DNA from: Geodermatophilus ruber
Lineage (GTDB): Bacteria; Actinomycetota; Actinomycetes; Mycobacteriales; Geodermatophilaceae
Assembly: GCF_900114385.1 (NCBI RefSeq)
Contig: NZ_FOSW01000005.1
Location: forward strand, 62,001 to 126,000
DNA: 64,000 nt
Direction of reading: 5' to 3'
This document shows positions 45,235 to 54,023 of this stretch, one piece after another (position 1 is the stretch's first letter; the number at the start of each line of letters is the position of its first letter). The notes beneath the pieces were generated by a model. The model did not search any database. It saw nothing but the letters and a program-made list of their open reading frames with translations, and was not told where the DNA came from. A program made the position numbers and the translations under genes.

Positions 45235-46491
45235 GTGGAACTCGACGCTAGGACATGGCCCGGACTGGCCTCCTCGATGCTCCTGAGCGCGCCCTGGAAG
45301 AAGGAGGACTGCGACGCCTATCGGGCACGAGGTGGCTATGCCCACGGGATGGCGCGCAACGGAGAGCGGGATCTGCTCCGCATTCTCCGGGACGCCGGGT
45401 TGCGCGGCCGAGGCGGCGCGGCCTTCCCGACAGCGACGAAACTCGAAGCCGTCGTGAAGGCCGCGTCGCACACCCGCCCGTACGTGGTGGCGAACGGGGG
45501 GGAGGGGGAGCCCTTCTCCTTCAAGGACAGATATCTGATGCGGTACCGGCCGCACATGGTGCTGGACGGGCTGACCGCTTGCGCGGACTTCCTGGACGCC
45601 GAGCGTGCATTCGTCTTCACCTGCGACGAACTGGCTGCGGAGAGCATGCGGGAGGCACTCCGGGAGCGAGAGCCGCGGGTTCCCGTGTTCGTCCACCTGA
45701 GCGAGCACGCGTACGTCGCCGGCGAGGAGTCGGCGGTCGTCGACCGGCTCTCCGGAGGTCTGGGCCTGCCGACCGACAAGCCGCCGCGGCCGTTCGAGCA
45801 CGGAGTGCACGGTCGCCCGACCGCCGTCCTCAACGTGGACACCCTCGCTCAGGTCGCGCTCCTCACGTCTGCGTCCGAGGACAGCTCGCAGCAGGCATCC
45901 TTCCTGGCGTCGGTGGCCTCGATCACGGGCCGGCCCACGCTCTACGAACTGCCCGCGGGACTGTCCCTCCAGGAACTGGCGGAGGACTTCGGGGGCGACC
46001 GATCCGCCTTCACAGCCACCGTGATCGGCGGCTTCTTCGGTGGGCTCGTGCCGGGCACGTCGGACTTCGTGCTCGACTTCGCGCCCGATCCCCGCTCCGA
46101 CACGGCCATCGGATGCGCGAGCTTCTACTTCGTCGACCGTGACCTGGACTGCCCGATCGGCGTCGCTGCGGACATCGGCCTCTACCTGTCGAGGCGCAAC
46201 GCCCGGCAGTGCGGACCGTGCGTTCGTGGCACCTCCAGCGCCGCGAAGGCACTGCAGTCGATCACGCGAGGCGCGTTCACCGACGCCACCCTGGACGACC
46301 TGGCCCGGTGGTCGACGATCCTGCCTGGCCGCGGGGCGTGCGGGGTGCCCGACGGTCTCGCGCGGCTTCTCCGATGTCTGCTCGCCGATTTCACAGCAGA
46401 GCTGCACGAACACGCACGGCGACCGTGCCCCCGCTGCGAGGACCTGCGGACCTCCGGGCGGCGCGAGGCCCGCTTCCACATCCCCGTCTAG
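45235..46491 (+). CDS. NuoF-like NADH dehydrogenase, putative Rieske reductase
   Basis: 418 residues from GTG 45235 (GGAGGA site 4 nt upstream); an ATG at 45187 is possible but lacks a site. GLRGRGGAAFP (55-65), ANGGEGEPFSFKD and YVAGEESAVV form the FMN/NADH pocket of complex I subunit NuoF. The cluster region reads NARQCGPC...RGAC: Cys326, Cys329 and Cys369 are present, while Ala323 replaces the first ligand Cys, exactly as in the 24-kb paralogue. An extra CPRC pair (Cys398, Cys401) sits near the C terminus. Confidence 0.88.
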   Translation: MELDARTWPGLASSMLLSAPWKKEDCDAYRARGGYAHGMARNGERDLLRILRDAGLRGRGGAAFPTATKLEAVVKAASHTRPYVVANGGEGEPFSFKDRYLMRYRPHMVLDGLTACADFLDAERAFVFTCDELAAESMREALREREPRVPVFVHLSEHAYVAGEESAVVDRLSGGLGLPTDKPPRPFEHGVHGRPTAVLNVDTLAQVALLTSASEDSSQQASFLASVASITGRPTLYELPAGLSLQELAEDFGGDRSAFTATVIGGFFGGLVPGTSDFVLDFAPDPRSDTAIGCASFYFVDRDLDCPIGVAADIGLYLSRRNARQCGPCVRGTSSAAKALQSITRGAFTDATLDDLARWSTILPGRGACGVPDGLARLLRCLLADFTAELHEHARRPCPRCEDLRTSGRREARFHIPV

Positions 46492-46503
46492 GCAGGAGCA
46501 GAC

Positions 46504-46701
46504 ATGCCCAGAGTCCGAGTGGACCCCACGAAATGTCAGGGCTACGGCACGTGTGCCGAAGTGGCCGAGAGCTTGTTCGTCCTGGACGACTGGGGCTACG
46601 CGCAGTCCGTCCCGCGGGATCTCCAAGGCGCGACCGAGAAGCAGGCAGCGGAAGCCGCCATCGAGGTCTGCCCGGTCAAGGCCGTGCGCCTGCTGACCTG
46701 A
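46504..46701 (+). CDS. 3-Cys ferredoxin (CxxYxxC...CP type)
   Basis: 65 residues. Cys11-x2-Tyr14-x2-Cys17 ... Cys56-Pro, with Tyr in place of the middle Cys, as in P450-type single-cluster ferredoxins. Positions 5-32 (RVDP...C.G.G.C.E...DDWGY) align with the 24-kb ferredoxin almost residue by residue. An AGGAG site precedes the ATG, 12 nt after the NuoF-like stop. It probably shuttles electrons from the NuoF-like protein to the Rieske oxygenase. Confidence 0.92.
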   Translation: MPRVRVDPTKCQGYGTCAEVAESLFVLDDWGYAQSVPRDLQGATEKQAAEAAIEVCPVKAVRLLT

Positions 46702-46760
46702 CCCCGGACATACCTCACACCACCCGACTCCGCAGCGAGACGAGAAAGCAGGTCTGGACC

Positions 46761-47798
46761 ATGAAGGCAGTGCGGCTCCACCGATACGGAACAGCACCAG
46801 TCGTGGAGGAAGTGCCGGATCCACGTGTGCGCCACCCCCTCGACGTGGTGGTGCGCATCGGCGGGGCGGGCCTGTGCCGCACGGACCTGCACATCATCGA
46901 GGGCCAGTGGTCCCCGATCACCAACATTGAGCTCCCGTACACCCTCGGGCACGAGAACGCCGGCTGGGTTACCGAGGTCGGCTCGGCGGTCAGCAACGTC
47001 GCGGTGGGCGACACGGTGATCCTGCACCCGACGCCGACCTGCGGACAGTGCTACGCATGTCGCTCCGGGGACGACATGTTCTGCTCCGCGAGTTCGTTCC
47101 CGGGGGTGAACACCGACGGCGGGATGGCCGAGATGGTCCTGACCTCCGCGCGGGCATGCGTGCGGGTCGATCCGACGACCCGTCCTGCCGACATCGCAGC
47201 CCTGGCCGACGCCGGCCTCACCGCGTACGCGGCGGTCAAGAAGGCGACCCCATTGCTCCACCCCGGCAGCTACTGCGTCGTCATCGGGGCAGGCGGGCTG
47301 GGACACATCGGCATCCAGTGCCTGACGGCCATGGCGGCGACCCATGTGATCGTGCTCGACCGCAACCCCCAGGCGTTGGAGCTGGCGAAGGGGCTGGGTG
47401 CCCGTACCTGCCTGGAGGTTGTGGACGACGGCACTGCGGTGCTGAAGGAGGTCCTGGAGATCACCGACGGCCGCGGCGCCGATGTGGTGATCGACTTCGT
47501 GGGGGAGGGGGGCACCGAGCAGTACGCCCCAGCCATGGTCCGCAACGGAGGGACCTACCTCGTGGTCGGCTACGGAGCAGAGCTGCGGATCCCGTACATC
47601 GACCTCATCTCCCGCGGCCTGAACGTGGTGGGCAACCTCGTGGGCACCTACAACGAACTCGTCGAACTCATGGCGTTGCAGCGCGATGGATTGGTCACCC
47701 TCCACACGCGCAGTTATCCCCTGGACGCGGTGGGTGATGCCATCGCGGATCTGGAGAACGGCCGCATCCGCGGACGAGGCGTCCTGATTCCCGATTGA
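46761..47798 (+). CDS. zinc-dependent alcohol dehydrogenase
   Basis: 345-residue medium-chain dehydrogenase. The catalytic zinc site includes GLCRTDLH and GHENAG; the structural zinc site CGQCYACRSGDDMFC has four Cys. The Rossmann motif is VIGAGGLGHIG near residue 172. It oxidises an alcohol or aminol to a carbonyl with NAD(P)+ and lies 59 nt after the ferredoxin, so it may handle the product of the oxygenase, for example a hydroxymethyl or aldehyde intermediate. ATG 46761 is clear. Confidence 0.92.
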   Translation: MKAVRLHRYGTAPVVEEVPDPRVRHPLDVVVRIGGAGLCRTDLHIIEGQWSPITNIELPYTLGHENAGWVTEVGSAVSNVAVGDTVILHPTPTCGQCYACRSGDDMFCSASSFPGVNTDGGMAEMVLTSARACVRVDPTTRPADIAALADAGLTAYAAVKKATPLLHPGSYCVVIGAGGLGHIGIQCLTAMAATHVIVLDRNPQALELAKGLGARTCLEVVDDGTAVLKEVLEITDGRGADVVIDFVGEGGTEQYAPAMVRNGGTYLVVGYGAELRIPYIDLISRGLNVVGNLVGTYNELVELMALQRDGLVTLHTRSYPLDAVGDAIADLENGRIRGRGVLIPD

Positions 47799-47844
47799 TC
47801 GCAGGGTGGAGGTCCTCGCCCAGCAGAAGGTGCATGCACCGGGA

Positions 47845-47896
47845 GCGCACTGGTGGACGACTCGCAATGGCCTCACGGTGTCATCCACCAGTGCGC
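47845..47896. terminator. long-loop inverted repeat after the Rieske operon
   Basis: GCGCACTGGTGGA (47845-47857) pairs perfectly over 13 bp with TCCACCAGTGCGC (47884-47896); the loop is 26 nt. It starts 46 nt after the dehydrogenase stop. It could be a terminator, or the relic of a mobile element end. Confidence 0.55.
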
Positions 47897-47938
47897 GCCG
47901 CCCGCACCTGAGCGACGCGGCACGTCGACGGGAACCGA

Positions 47939-48550
47939 ATGACCGGCCAGCAGAAGGCTCCGAGGATGTGGACGTGGCCCGCACCGACCGAGATCACCCA
48001 GGAATCCTGGGTTTGCTTCGACTCGACGATGTCCGCTTGCGGTGGCATCGGGGAGGACGTCGGTCTCCGTGACACCGTGTCCGCGGCGCTGCGGATCCTC
48101 TTCCGGGGTCGCGTGTTCGGCGTGGGTGCAAGGAGTGCGGGCCGGTGTGCGGCTGTTGTCGTGGAGTGGGCTGACGGTCCCTTGCCGAGGGATGTTGCAC
48201 AGCACGTGCGATCTCTACCGCCGGGCCGAGGTGTCGCGGCACGTGTCGGACCAACAGGGCGAGGACACGACAGGACTGCTCAGCTCACTACCTTGGTCGG
48301 TCTTCGGAGGCGCTTCAGTGGCGGCTACTTACGCGACCTGATCACTACAGCGGAATGCGTGGCCGACGGTACCTGGGAAGCTGACCGCGAAATGGATGCC
48401 TCGACGCCGTGGGGTGATCACGAGAGGATCTCTGGAGCGCAACTCGTCAATCTGCTCGGCCATCGGATCACGCCGGGGCAGGCAAATGCGTTGGCGAATT
48501 TGCCGAGCATCGAGACCCGGCGCTTGTGCTTGTCGTTGTTGGGCCCCTAG
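47939..48550 (+). CDS. doubtful hypothetical protein
   Basis: 203-residue open frame starting MTGQQKAPRMW, with Cys in VCFDSTMSACGG and a C-terminal helix-rich part. Third codon positions are only moderately GC-rich, there is no clear ribosome site, and I recognise no motif. It may be real foreign DNA or a chance frame. It separates the operon from its Lrp-type regulator gene. The opposite strand also has open frames of similar quality, so confidence is low. Confidence 0.3.
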   Translation: MTGQQKAPRMWTWPAPTEITQESWVCFDSTMSACGGIGEDVGLRDTVSAALRILFRGRVFGVGARSAGRCAAVVVEWADGPLPRDVAQHVRSLPPGRGVAARVGPTGRGHDRTAQLTTLVGLRRRFSGGYLRDLITTAECVADGTWEADREMDASTPWGDHERISGAQLVNLLGHRITPGQANALANLPSIETRRLCLSLLGP

Positions 48551-48665
48551 TGCGACCGCTGAACAAGAGTCTCACGGTGGAGCGCCTCGTCAGGAGGACC
48601 AGTCTCTCGACATGGATGCCGAGGTCTGCGAGCTATGGGCCCGTTTGAGGGCATCGGGAGATGAC

Positions 48666-49190
48666 ATGACCAACGGGACTGATCTGGGCAGAGCGGTGAC
48701 CCCGTTCCGCCCGCTGGTCGGTGGCAGCGTGGCCGAATCTCGGGAACTGGACGCGCTGGACAGGCGAATCATCCGTATCCTCCAGAAGACCGGGCGGATG
48801 AGTAACACCCGCATTGCGCAAGAACTGTCTGTCACCGAGACGACGGTCCGCAAGCGGATAGCGCAGCTCATGGACGACGATATGATCAATATCGTCGCCG
48901 TGCCCACGCCGAAGGCGGTGGGAGGGAACGTCTCCGCCATCATCGGGCTCTCCGTGGACCTGCGCACCATTCGCAGTGTGAGCGAGCAGGTGCGGAATTG
49001 CGCTGAAGTCCGATACGTCGGCTTGTCGGCGGGGCGTTACGACATCATGCTGGAGGCGTTCTTCCGCGACCAGGAGCACGTGCTCGAGTTCGTCACCGAA
49101 CAACTCGGAGCAATGCAGGGGATCACGCACATCGAGACGTCGCTGATTCTGAAGATCGCCAAGTTCTCCTATGAGTGGGAGATGGCCTGA
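48666..49190 (+). CDS. Lrp/AsnC-family regulator
   Basis: 174 residues. The N-terminal winged helix is LDALDRRIIRILQKTGRMSNTRIAQELSVTETTVRKRIAQL. A C-terminal RAM domain contains GLSAGRYDIMLEAFFRDQEHVLEFV and the ITHIETSLILKIAK strand. ATG 48666 has a GGGAG site; ATG 48612 is an alternative start. Lrp-type proteins sense amino acids or small metabolites, so it probably controls the catabolic operon upstream, alongside the LuxR protein. Confidence 0.9.
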   Translation: MTNGTDLGRAVTPFRPLVGGSVAESRELDALDRRIIRILQKTGRMSNTRIAQELSVTETTVRKRIAQLMDDDMINIVAVPTPKAVGGNVSAIIGLSVDLRTIRSVSEQVRNCAEVRYVGLSAGRYDIMLEAFFRDQEHVLEFVTEQLGAMQGITHIETSLILKIAKFSYEWEMA

Positions 49191-49206
49191 GAGACCTTCG
49201 GCGGTG

Positions 49207-49560
49207 GGCGTTACGCGAGGGCGCGGTCGAGCCCGGTACTGGCGAGGTAGCCAGTCGGGAGCCCGGGTCGTGCTGCATCCGTCTGAGGCGGGTCTTCAGC
49301 AGGGCGGTCAGCTCGGTGATGGTGTGCTTGGTCAGGGGCGCCAGGACCGCGTCGGATGGGCCCGACCGGCTCGACGGGGTTGAGCTCGTGGGCGTACGGC
49401 GGCAGCCGGAACACCGTCAGCCAGGGCCGGGCCCGCGATGACTGGGCCATTGCGGTGCTGACGTGGGTGTTCAGGTTGTCCCCGACCAGCACGATGGGCC
49501 GCCGAGCTGGCGGTGGGCGGCATCGAGCAGCCGGGCCTAGTCGACGAGCGCACGGGCCGC
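49207..49560 (-). mobile_element. IS630-type transposase remnant
   Basis: The complement reads PIVLVGDNLNTHVSTAMA, then WLTVFRLPPYAHELNPVE, the DDE-domain end of IS630-family transposases (DN-N-H and LPPYxPxLNPxE). After a frameshift near 49355 it continues LAPLTKHTITELTALLKTRL. The N-terminal half and the inverted ends are missing. It marks the right edge of the acquired-looking region. Confidence 0.8.
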
Positions 49561-49617
49561 GATCGGTCATCACTCCCGAGGGCTCGCGTGTCCGCGACCA
49601 GCTCGCGGTCGGGTGCT

Positions 49618-49661
49618 CGGACAACGGGTGATCGGCTTCCGAACCGATCACCCGTTGTCCG
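49618..49661. terminator. 18-bp perfect hairpin
   Basis: CGGACAACGGGTGATCGG pairs perfectly with CCGATCACCCGTTGTCCG around an eight-base loop (CTTCCGAA). It lies between the transposase remnant and the stop of the quinone-reductase-like gene at 49773, so it is probably that gene's terminator. Confidence 0.75.
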
Positions 49662-49772
49662 CGTCGCTGCCGACGCTGGGGTCGAGGGCCCGGATCGCTG
49701 TCGACACGAGGTCGTCCGTCTGTCCCTGTCGGCACCGACGCCGTTCTCGGCCGATCCTGCCGGCCCTCAGCA

Positions 49773-50786
49773 TTACGCGGTGACGTCGATGAGCACCTTG
49801 CCGACGGCGCCGTCCTCGACCGCGCGGTGCGCCTGCGCGGTCTCGGCCAGCGGGAAGATGTGCAGCGGCAGCCCCGCCTCCGCGCCCACCCGGATCGCGC
49901 CGTCCAGCACGGCAGCGTTGACGTCCTCCACGGCGATCTCCTTGGCCCGCCGCGGCTCGGTGTAGACGAGGACGAACTGCCAGCGGGCGTTGAGGACCAT
50001 CTGGGAGCGGACCGGCACGGTGATCTCGGCGCCGCTGTCATCGGCGTACATGGCGACCGCGCCGTGCATCCCGAGCACCTGCGCGTCGGTCGCCGCGTTG
50101 GTCGTCGGCGAGACCTCGACGATCGCGTCCACGCCGTCGGGGGCGATCTTGCGGACCTCGGTGACGACGTCCTCCCGCCGGTAGTCGATGACGTGCGAGG
50201 CCCCGGCCGCCGCGGCCAGCTGGGCCTTGGCCGGGCTGCTGACCGTGGTGATCACCGTCGCGTCCGACCAGCGGGCCAGCTGGATCGCGGCGTTGCCGAC
50301 CGCGCCGGCACCGCCCTGCACCAGCACCGTCCGCCCGTCCAGCGTCCCCGGGCCCAGCCGGTCGGGCACGGTCTCCCCGAGGGTCAGGCAGCGGTGCGCG
50401 GTCAGGAACGGGATGCCGAGCGACGCGCCCAGCTCGAAGGACGGGTCCGCGCCGAGCAGCACGGTCTGCCGGGCGGGGACGACGGTGTACTCGGCCGCCG
50501 TCCCATACGGGCGCTGCCAGGCCGCCTCCCACACCCAGACCCGCTCGCCGACCAGCGCGGGGTCCACCCCCTGGCCGACGGCCTCCACGGTGCCGGCGCC
50601 GTCCTGGTTCGGCGTCTGGCCGTCGGGGCCGGGATCGGCGGTGCTGCGCCGCTTCCAGTCGGTGGGGTTCACCCCCGAGTAGGCCAGCCGCACGCGTGCC
50701 TCACCGGGGCCGGGCTCGGGCACGGGGCGCTCGACCAGCTGCAGGACGTCGGGGTCACCGGGCTGGGTGTAGACGATGGCTCGCAC
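49773..50786 (-). CDS. NADPH:quinone-oxidoreductase-like dehydrogenase
   Basis: 337-residue zinc-free medium-chain dehydrogenase. GVNPTDWKRR and PNQDGAGTVEAVG are typical of the QOR group, and VLVQGGAGAVGNAAIQLA is the NADPH-binding motif. No structural-zinc Cys cluster is present. It probably reduces quinones or activated alkenes. GTG 50786 has an excellent AAGGAGG site 4 nt upstream. It diverges from the GGDEF-EAL gene. Confidence 0.9.
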   Translation of the reverse strand: MRAIVYTQPGDPDVLQLVERPVPEPGPGEARVRLAYSGVNPTDWKRRSTADPGPDGQTPNQDGAGTVEAVGQGVDPALVGERVWVWEAAWQRPYGTAAEYTVVPARQTVLLGADPSFELGASLGIPFLTAHRCLTLGETVPDRLGPGTLDGRTVLVQGGAGAVGNAAIQLARWSDATVITTVSSPAKAQLAAAAGASHVIDYRREDVVTEVRKIAPDGVDAIVEVSPTTNAATDAQVLGMHGAVAMYADDSGAEITVPVRSQMVLNARWQFVLVYTEPRRAKEIAVEDVNAAVLDGAIRVGAEAGLPLHIFPLAETAQAHRAVEDGAVGKVLIDVTA

Positions 50787-51011
50787 GCACCCTCCTTACC
50801 CGGTCCGGAGGAGATACGTCCACCTCCGCGCCGGTGTCCCCCGGCCGGGAACCCGGCGCCAGGTGACCGCCCCGGGCGGCCCGGTGCAGGGAGACCGCGC
50901 TCCTCGCCCTCCGGCTGGAGCGGGAGCCGGCTGACGCTCCGACCCCACCCATCCGGGTGTGCCCAGGGCCGTAGCGCTGCGGCCGGCCCGGATCGGGACG
51001 ATGTCACCAGG

Positions 51012-52910
51012 GTGCACCTGACACTGCCCGACCGGCTCGCCGCGCTCCTGCCCGAGGGGCGGCGGCTGCCCGACGAGGTCTGGCGGCGGCGTCACCGGGT
51101 GCTCGTCTGGGTGGCCGCGGTCCAGGGGCCGGTTCTGGGGGTGCTGGCCCTCGCCACCGGGTGGTCGCCGCTCGTGGCGCTGTTCGTCCCGCTGGCGGTG
51201 CTCTACCCGCTGGCCTTCCTGGCTCTGCCCGGTGCCGGCCGCGGGGTGCGCTCGGCCGCGACGTCGGCGAGCCTGCTGGCCGCGTCGGTCGCCCTCGTCC
51301 ACCTCCTGGACGGGCTCACCGAGGCGCACTTCCACTTCTTCGTCGTCGTCGGCCTGGTGGCGCTGTACCAGAGCTGGCTGCCGTTCGGGCTGGCGCTGCT
51401 CGTCGTCCTCACCCACCACGGGCTGGCCGGCACCCTGTTCCCGCACGCGGTCTTCGGGCATGCCGCGGGCCACCACAGCCCCTGGACGTGGGCGGTCATC
51501 CACGGCGGCTTCGTCCTCGCGGCGAGCCTGACCCACCTGGCCGCCTGGCGGCTGAACGAGCAGCAGGGGCTGCGCGACCAGCTGACCGGGCTGGCCAACC
51601 TCACGCAGGTGATCGAGCGGGCCGGCCGGCTGCTCCGCCGGGACGATCGGCCGGTGAGCGTGCTGCTGCTCGACCTCGACGACTTCCGCGACGTCAACGA
51701 CTCCCGCGGGCACGCGGTGGGGGACCGGCTGCTGGTCGCCGTCGGCCGGCGGCTGCGCGGCTGCGTCCGCCCCGGCGACGAGGTGGCCCGGCTCGGCGGG
51801 GACGAGTTCGCCCTCCTGGTCGACGGCGGGCCGGACGTCGCCCGGGCGGTCGGCGAGCGGATCCTGCGCACCCTGGCCGATCCCATCGCCGTCGACGGCC
51901 GGGCGCTGGTGGTGCACGTCAGCATCGGCCTCGCCGACTCGACCAGCGTTCCCGACCGAGCCGCGGACACCCTGCTGCGCAACGCGGATCTGGCCATGTA
52001 CATCGCCAAGGCGCGGGGCAAGAACCGGCTGGTGCTCTACGCCGACGGGATGGCACAGGCCGCGCAGGAGAAGATCGTGCTGCTGGAGGACCTCGCCGGG
52101 GCGACGTCGGCCGGCCAGTTCGAGGTGCACTACCAGCCGACCATCGACCTGTCCTCCGGGACGACCACCGGCTACGAGGCGCTGCTGCGCTGGCACCACC
52201 CGACCCGCGGCCTGGTGCTGCCGGCGGAGTTCATCCCGCTGGCCGAGGAGGGCGGGCACATCGTCGAGATCGGCCGCTGGGTGCTGGTCGAGGCGGCCCG
52301 CCAGGCCGCGGCGTGGTCGGCGCAGGCCGGCCGGCCGATCGGGATGGCGGTCAACCTCTCGCCCCGCCAGCTCGCCGACGACGACGTGGTCGCCACCGTG
52401 CGCGCCGCCCTCGACGGCAGCGGCCTGCCCGCGCGGCAGCTCACGCTGGAGGTCACCGAGGGCGTGCTCATGCACGACGTCGACCAGGTGGTGGGCCAGC
52501 TGCTGGCGCTGCGGGCACTGGGCGTGCGGATCGCCATCGACGACTTCGGCACCGGCTACTCGAGCCTGTCCTACCTGCGCCGGCTGCCGGCCGACATCGT
52601 CAAGATCGACCGCAGCTTCGTGCAGGACCTCGGCTCCGGTGGACGCAGCACGACGCTGGTCGCCTCGATCATCGAGCTGGCCCGCAGCCTGAACCTGGAC
52701 GTCGTCGCCGAGGGCGTGGAGACGCCGGAGCAGCAGGCCGTGCTGGGGCGGCTGGCCTGCTCGCACGTCCAGGGCTACCTGTTCGGCCGCCCGCAGCCGG
52801 CCGACGCGCAGACTCCGCCGGGCCTCGGGCCGGTGGCCGCCGTGCCGATCCCGCGTGGCCCGCTGCCGGCGTGCACGGATGTCCAAGTCCGTGCCGCGCC
52901 GCAGCCCTAG
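51012..52910 (+). CDS. membrane GGDEF-EAL protein (c-di-GMP turnover)
   Basis: 632 residues. About six N-terminal membrane helices with a His-rich stretch (EAHFHFF, LTHHGLAG, FGHAAGHHS) form a sensor; then comes a GGDEF domain with an intact GGDEF motif (262-266) and an EAL domain with EALLRW (389-394), DDFGTGYSS and LKxD-like VKIDRSF. Both catalytic signatures look complete, so it may synthesise and degrade c-di-GMP depending on signal. GTG 51012 has only a weak ribosome site. The nitrilase gene follows by 9 nt. Confidence 0.93.
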   Translation: MHLTLPDRLAALLPEGRRLPDEVWRRRHRVLVWVAAVQGPVLGVLALATGWSPLVALFVPLAVLYPLAFLALPGAGRGVRSAATSASLLAASVALVHLLDGLTEAHFHFFVVVGLVALYQSWLPFGLALLVVLTHHGLAGTLFPHAVFGHAAGHHSPWTWAVIHGGFVLAASLTHLAAWRLNEQQGLRDQLTGLANLTQVIERAGRLLRRDDRPVSVLLLDLDDFRDVNDSRGHAVGDRLLVAVGRRLRGCVRPGDEVARLGGDEFALLVDGGPDVARAVGERILRTLADPIAVDGRALVVHVSIGLADSTSVPDRAADTLLRNADLAMYIAKARGKNRLVLYADGMAQAAQEKIVLLEDLAGATSAGQFEVHYQPTIDLSSGTTTGYEALLRWHHPTRGLVLPAEFIPLAEEGGHIVEIGRWVLVEAARQAAAWSAQAGRPIGMAVNLSPRQLADDDVVATVRAALDGSGLPARQLTLEVTEGVLMHDVDQVVGQLLALRALGVRIAIDDFGTGYSSLSYLRRLPADIVKIDRSFVQDLGSGGRSTTLVASIIELARSLNLDVVAEGVETPEQQAVLGRLACSHVQGYLFGRPQPADAQTPPGLGPVAAVPIPRGPLPACTDVQVRAAPQP

Positions 52911-52919
52911 CGTGCGCGC

Positions 52920-53975
52920 ATGGCGAACACTCCCTCCACCGTCAAGGTCGCGGCCGTCCACGCCGCGGCACCGTTCCTGGACCTCGACGCGGGCGTCCGC
53001 AAGGCATGCGAGTTCATCCGTGAGGCCGGGCGGGCCGGAGCGCGGCTCGTCGCGTTCCCCGAGACGTTCCTGCCCGGCTACCCGTACTGGATCTGGTCGC
53101 ACACGACGAAGTACGCCGCCCCGTTCTTCGCCGAGCTCTACGCCAACGCCGTCGAGCTGCCCAGCGACGCGTCCCGGGCCCTCGGGGAGGCCGCGCGCGA
53201 GGCCGGGACCTGGGTCGTGATGGGGCTCAACGAGAAGGAGGGCGGCACCCTCTACAACACGCAGGCCTGGTTCTCCCCGTCCGGGGAGCTGGTGGCCCGC
53301 CACCGCAAGCTGCACCCCACCAATGCCGAGCGGACGGTCTGGGGCCGCGGCGACGGTCGGGACGTGTTCGTCGTGGACACCGGGTTCGCGAAGGTCGGCG
53401 GGCTCATCTGCTTCGAGCACAGCATGGACCTCAACCGGTACGCGCTGTCGACGCTCGGTGAGCAGATCCACGTGGCCGCCTGGCCGGCGATCAACGCCAC
53501 GCACGCCGACCCGAATGCTGCGAACTTCGATCACTACTCGCGCACGCTCTCCAGCGCCCACGCCATCTGCGCCCAGACCTACGTGATCGTGGTGCAGGGG
53601 CGCATCAGCGAGGAGATCGTCGAGCGGCTGGGTGTCCCGGAGGGGCCCGATGCTCCGACCGTCGGCGGCGGCGTCACCGGGTTCATGGGGCCGGACGGGC
53701 AGTGGCTGGCCGAGCCGCACCGGGACGACGAGGCGATCGTCTACGCCGAGCTGGACCTGGGGGTGATCGCCTTCGCCAAGTTCTTCGCCGACGGTGCGGG
53801 GCACTACGCGCGACCGGACGTGTTCACCTTCGGCGTCGACCGGACCCCGCAGGAGCCGCTGACCACGCAGCGGGTGTCGGCCGTGGAGGGCGTCCTGGTC
53901 CCCGAGGAGCGCCGTCCGGCCGAGCCCGAGGACCGGGCCGGCGGTGCCGTCCTCTCCGCGCTGCCCAGGGACTGA
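52920..53975 (+). CDS. nitrilase
   Basis: 351-residue carbon-nitrogen hydrolase with the catalytic triad Glu48 (FPETFLPGYPYW), Lys130 (HRKLHPT) and Cys164 (GGLICFEHSMD). The FPETFLPGYP and CFEH signatures place it among true nitrilases (nitrile to acid plus ammonia) rather than amidases. Length is typical. It starts 9 nt after the GGDEF-EAL gene and is followed by a terminator. The AraC gene opposite could regulate it. Confidence 0.92.
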   Translation: MANTPSTVKVAAVHAAAPFLDLDAGVRKACEFIREAGRAGARLVAFPETFLPGYPYWIWSHTTKYAAPFFAELYANAVELPSDASRALGEAAREAGTWVVMGLNEKEGGTLYNTQAWFSPSGELVARHRKLHPTNAERTVWGRGDGRDVFVVDTGFAKVGGLICFEHSMDLNRYALSTLGEQIHVAAWPAINATHADPNAANFDHYSRTLSSAHAICAQTYVIVVQGRISEEIVERLGVPEGPDAPTVGGGVTGFMGPDGQWLAEPHRDDEAIVYAELDLGVIAFAKFFADGAGHYARPDVFTFGVDRTPQEPLTTQRVSAVEGVLVPEERRPAEPEDRAGGAVLSALPRD

Positions 53976-53983
53976 CCTCCGCC

Positions 53984-54015
53984 CTCGGGGCCCGGCGCGG
54001 ACCGGGCCCCGAGGC
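53984..54015. terminator. bidirectional terminator
   Basis: CCTCGGGGCCCGG pairs perfectly over 13 bp with CCGGGCCCCGAGG around a CGCGGA loop, between the convergent nitrilase and AraC genes. Confidence 0.85.
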
Positions 54016-54023
54016 CACGGCGT

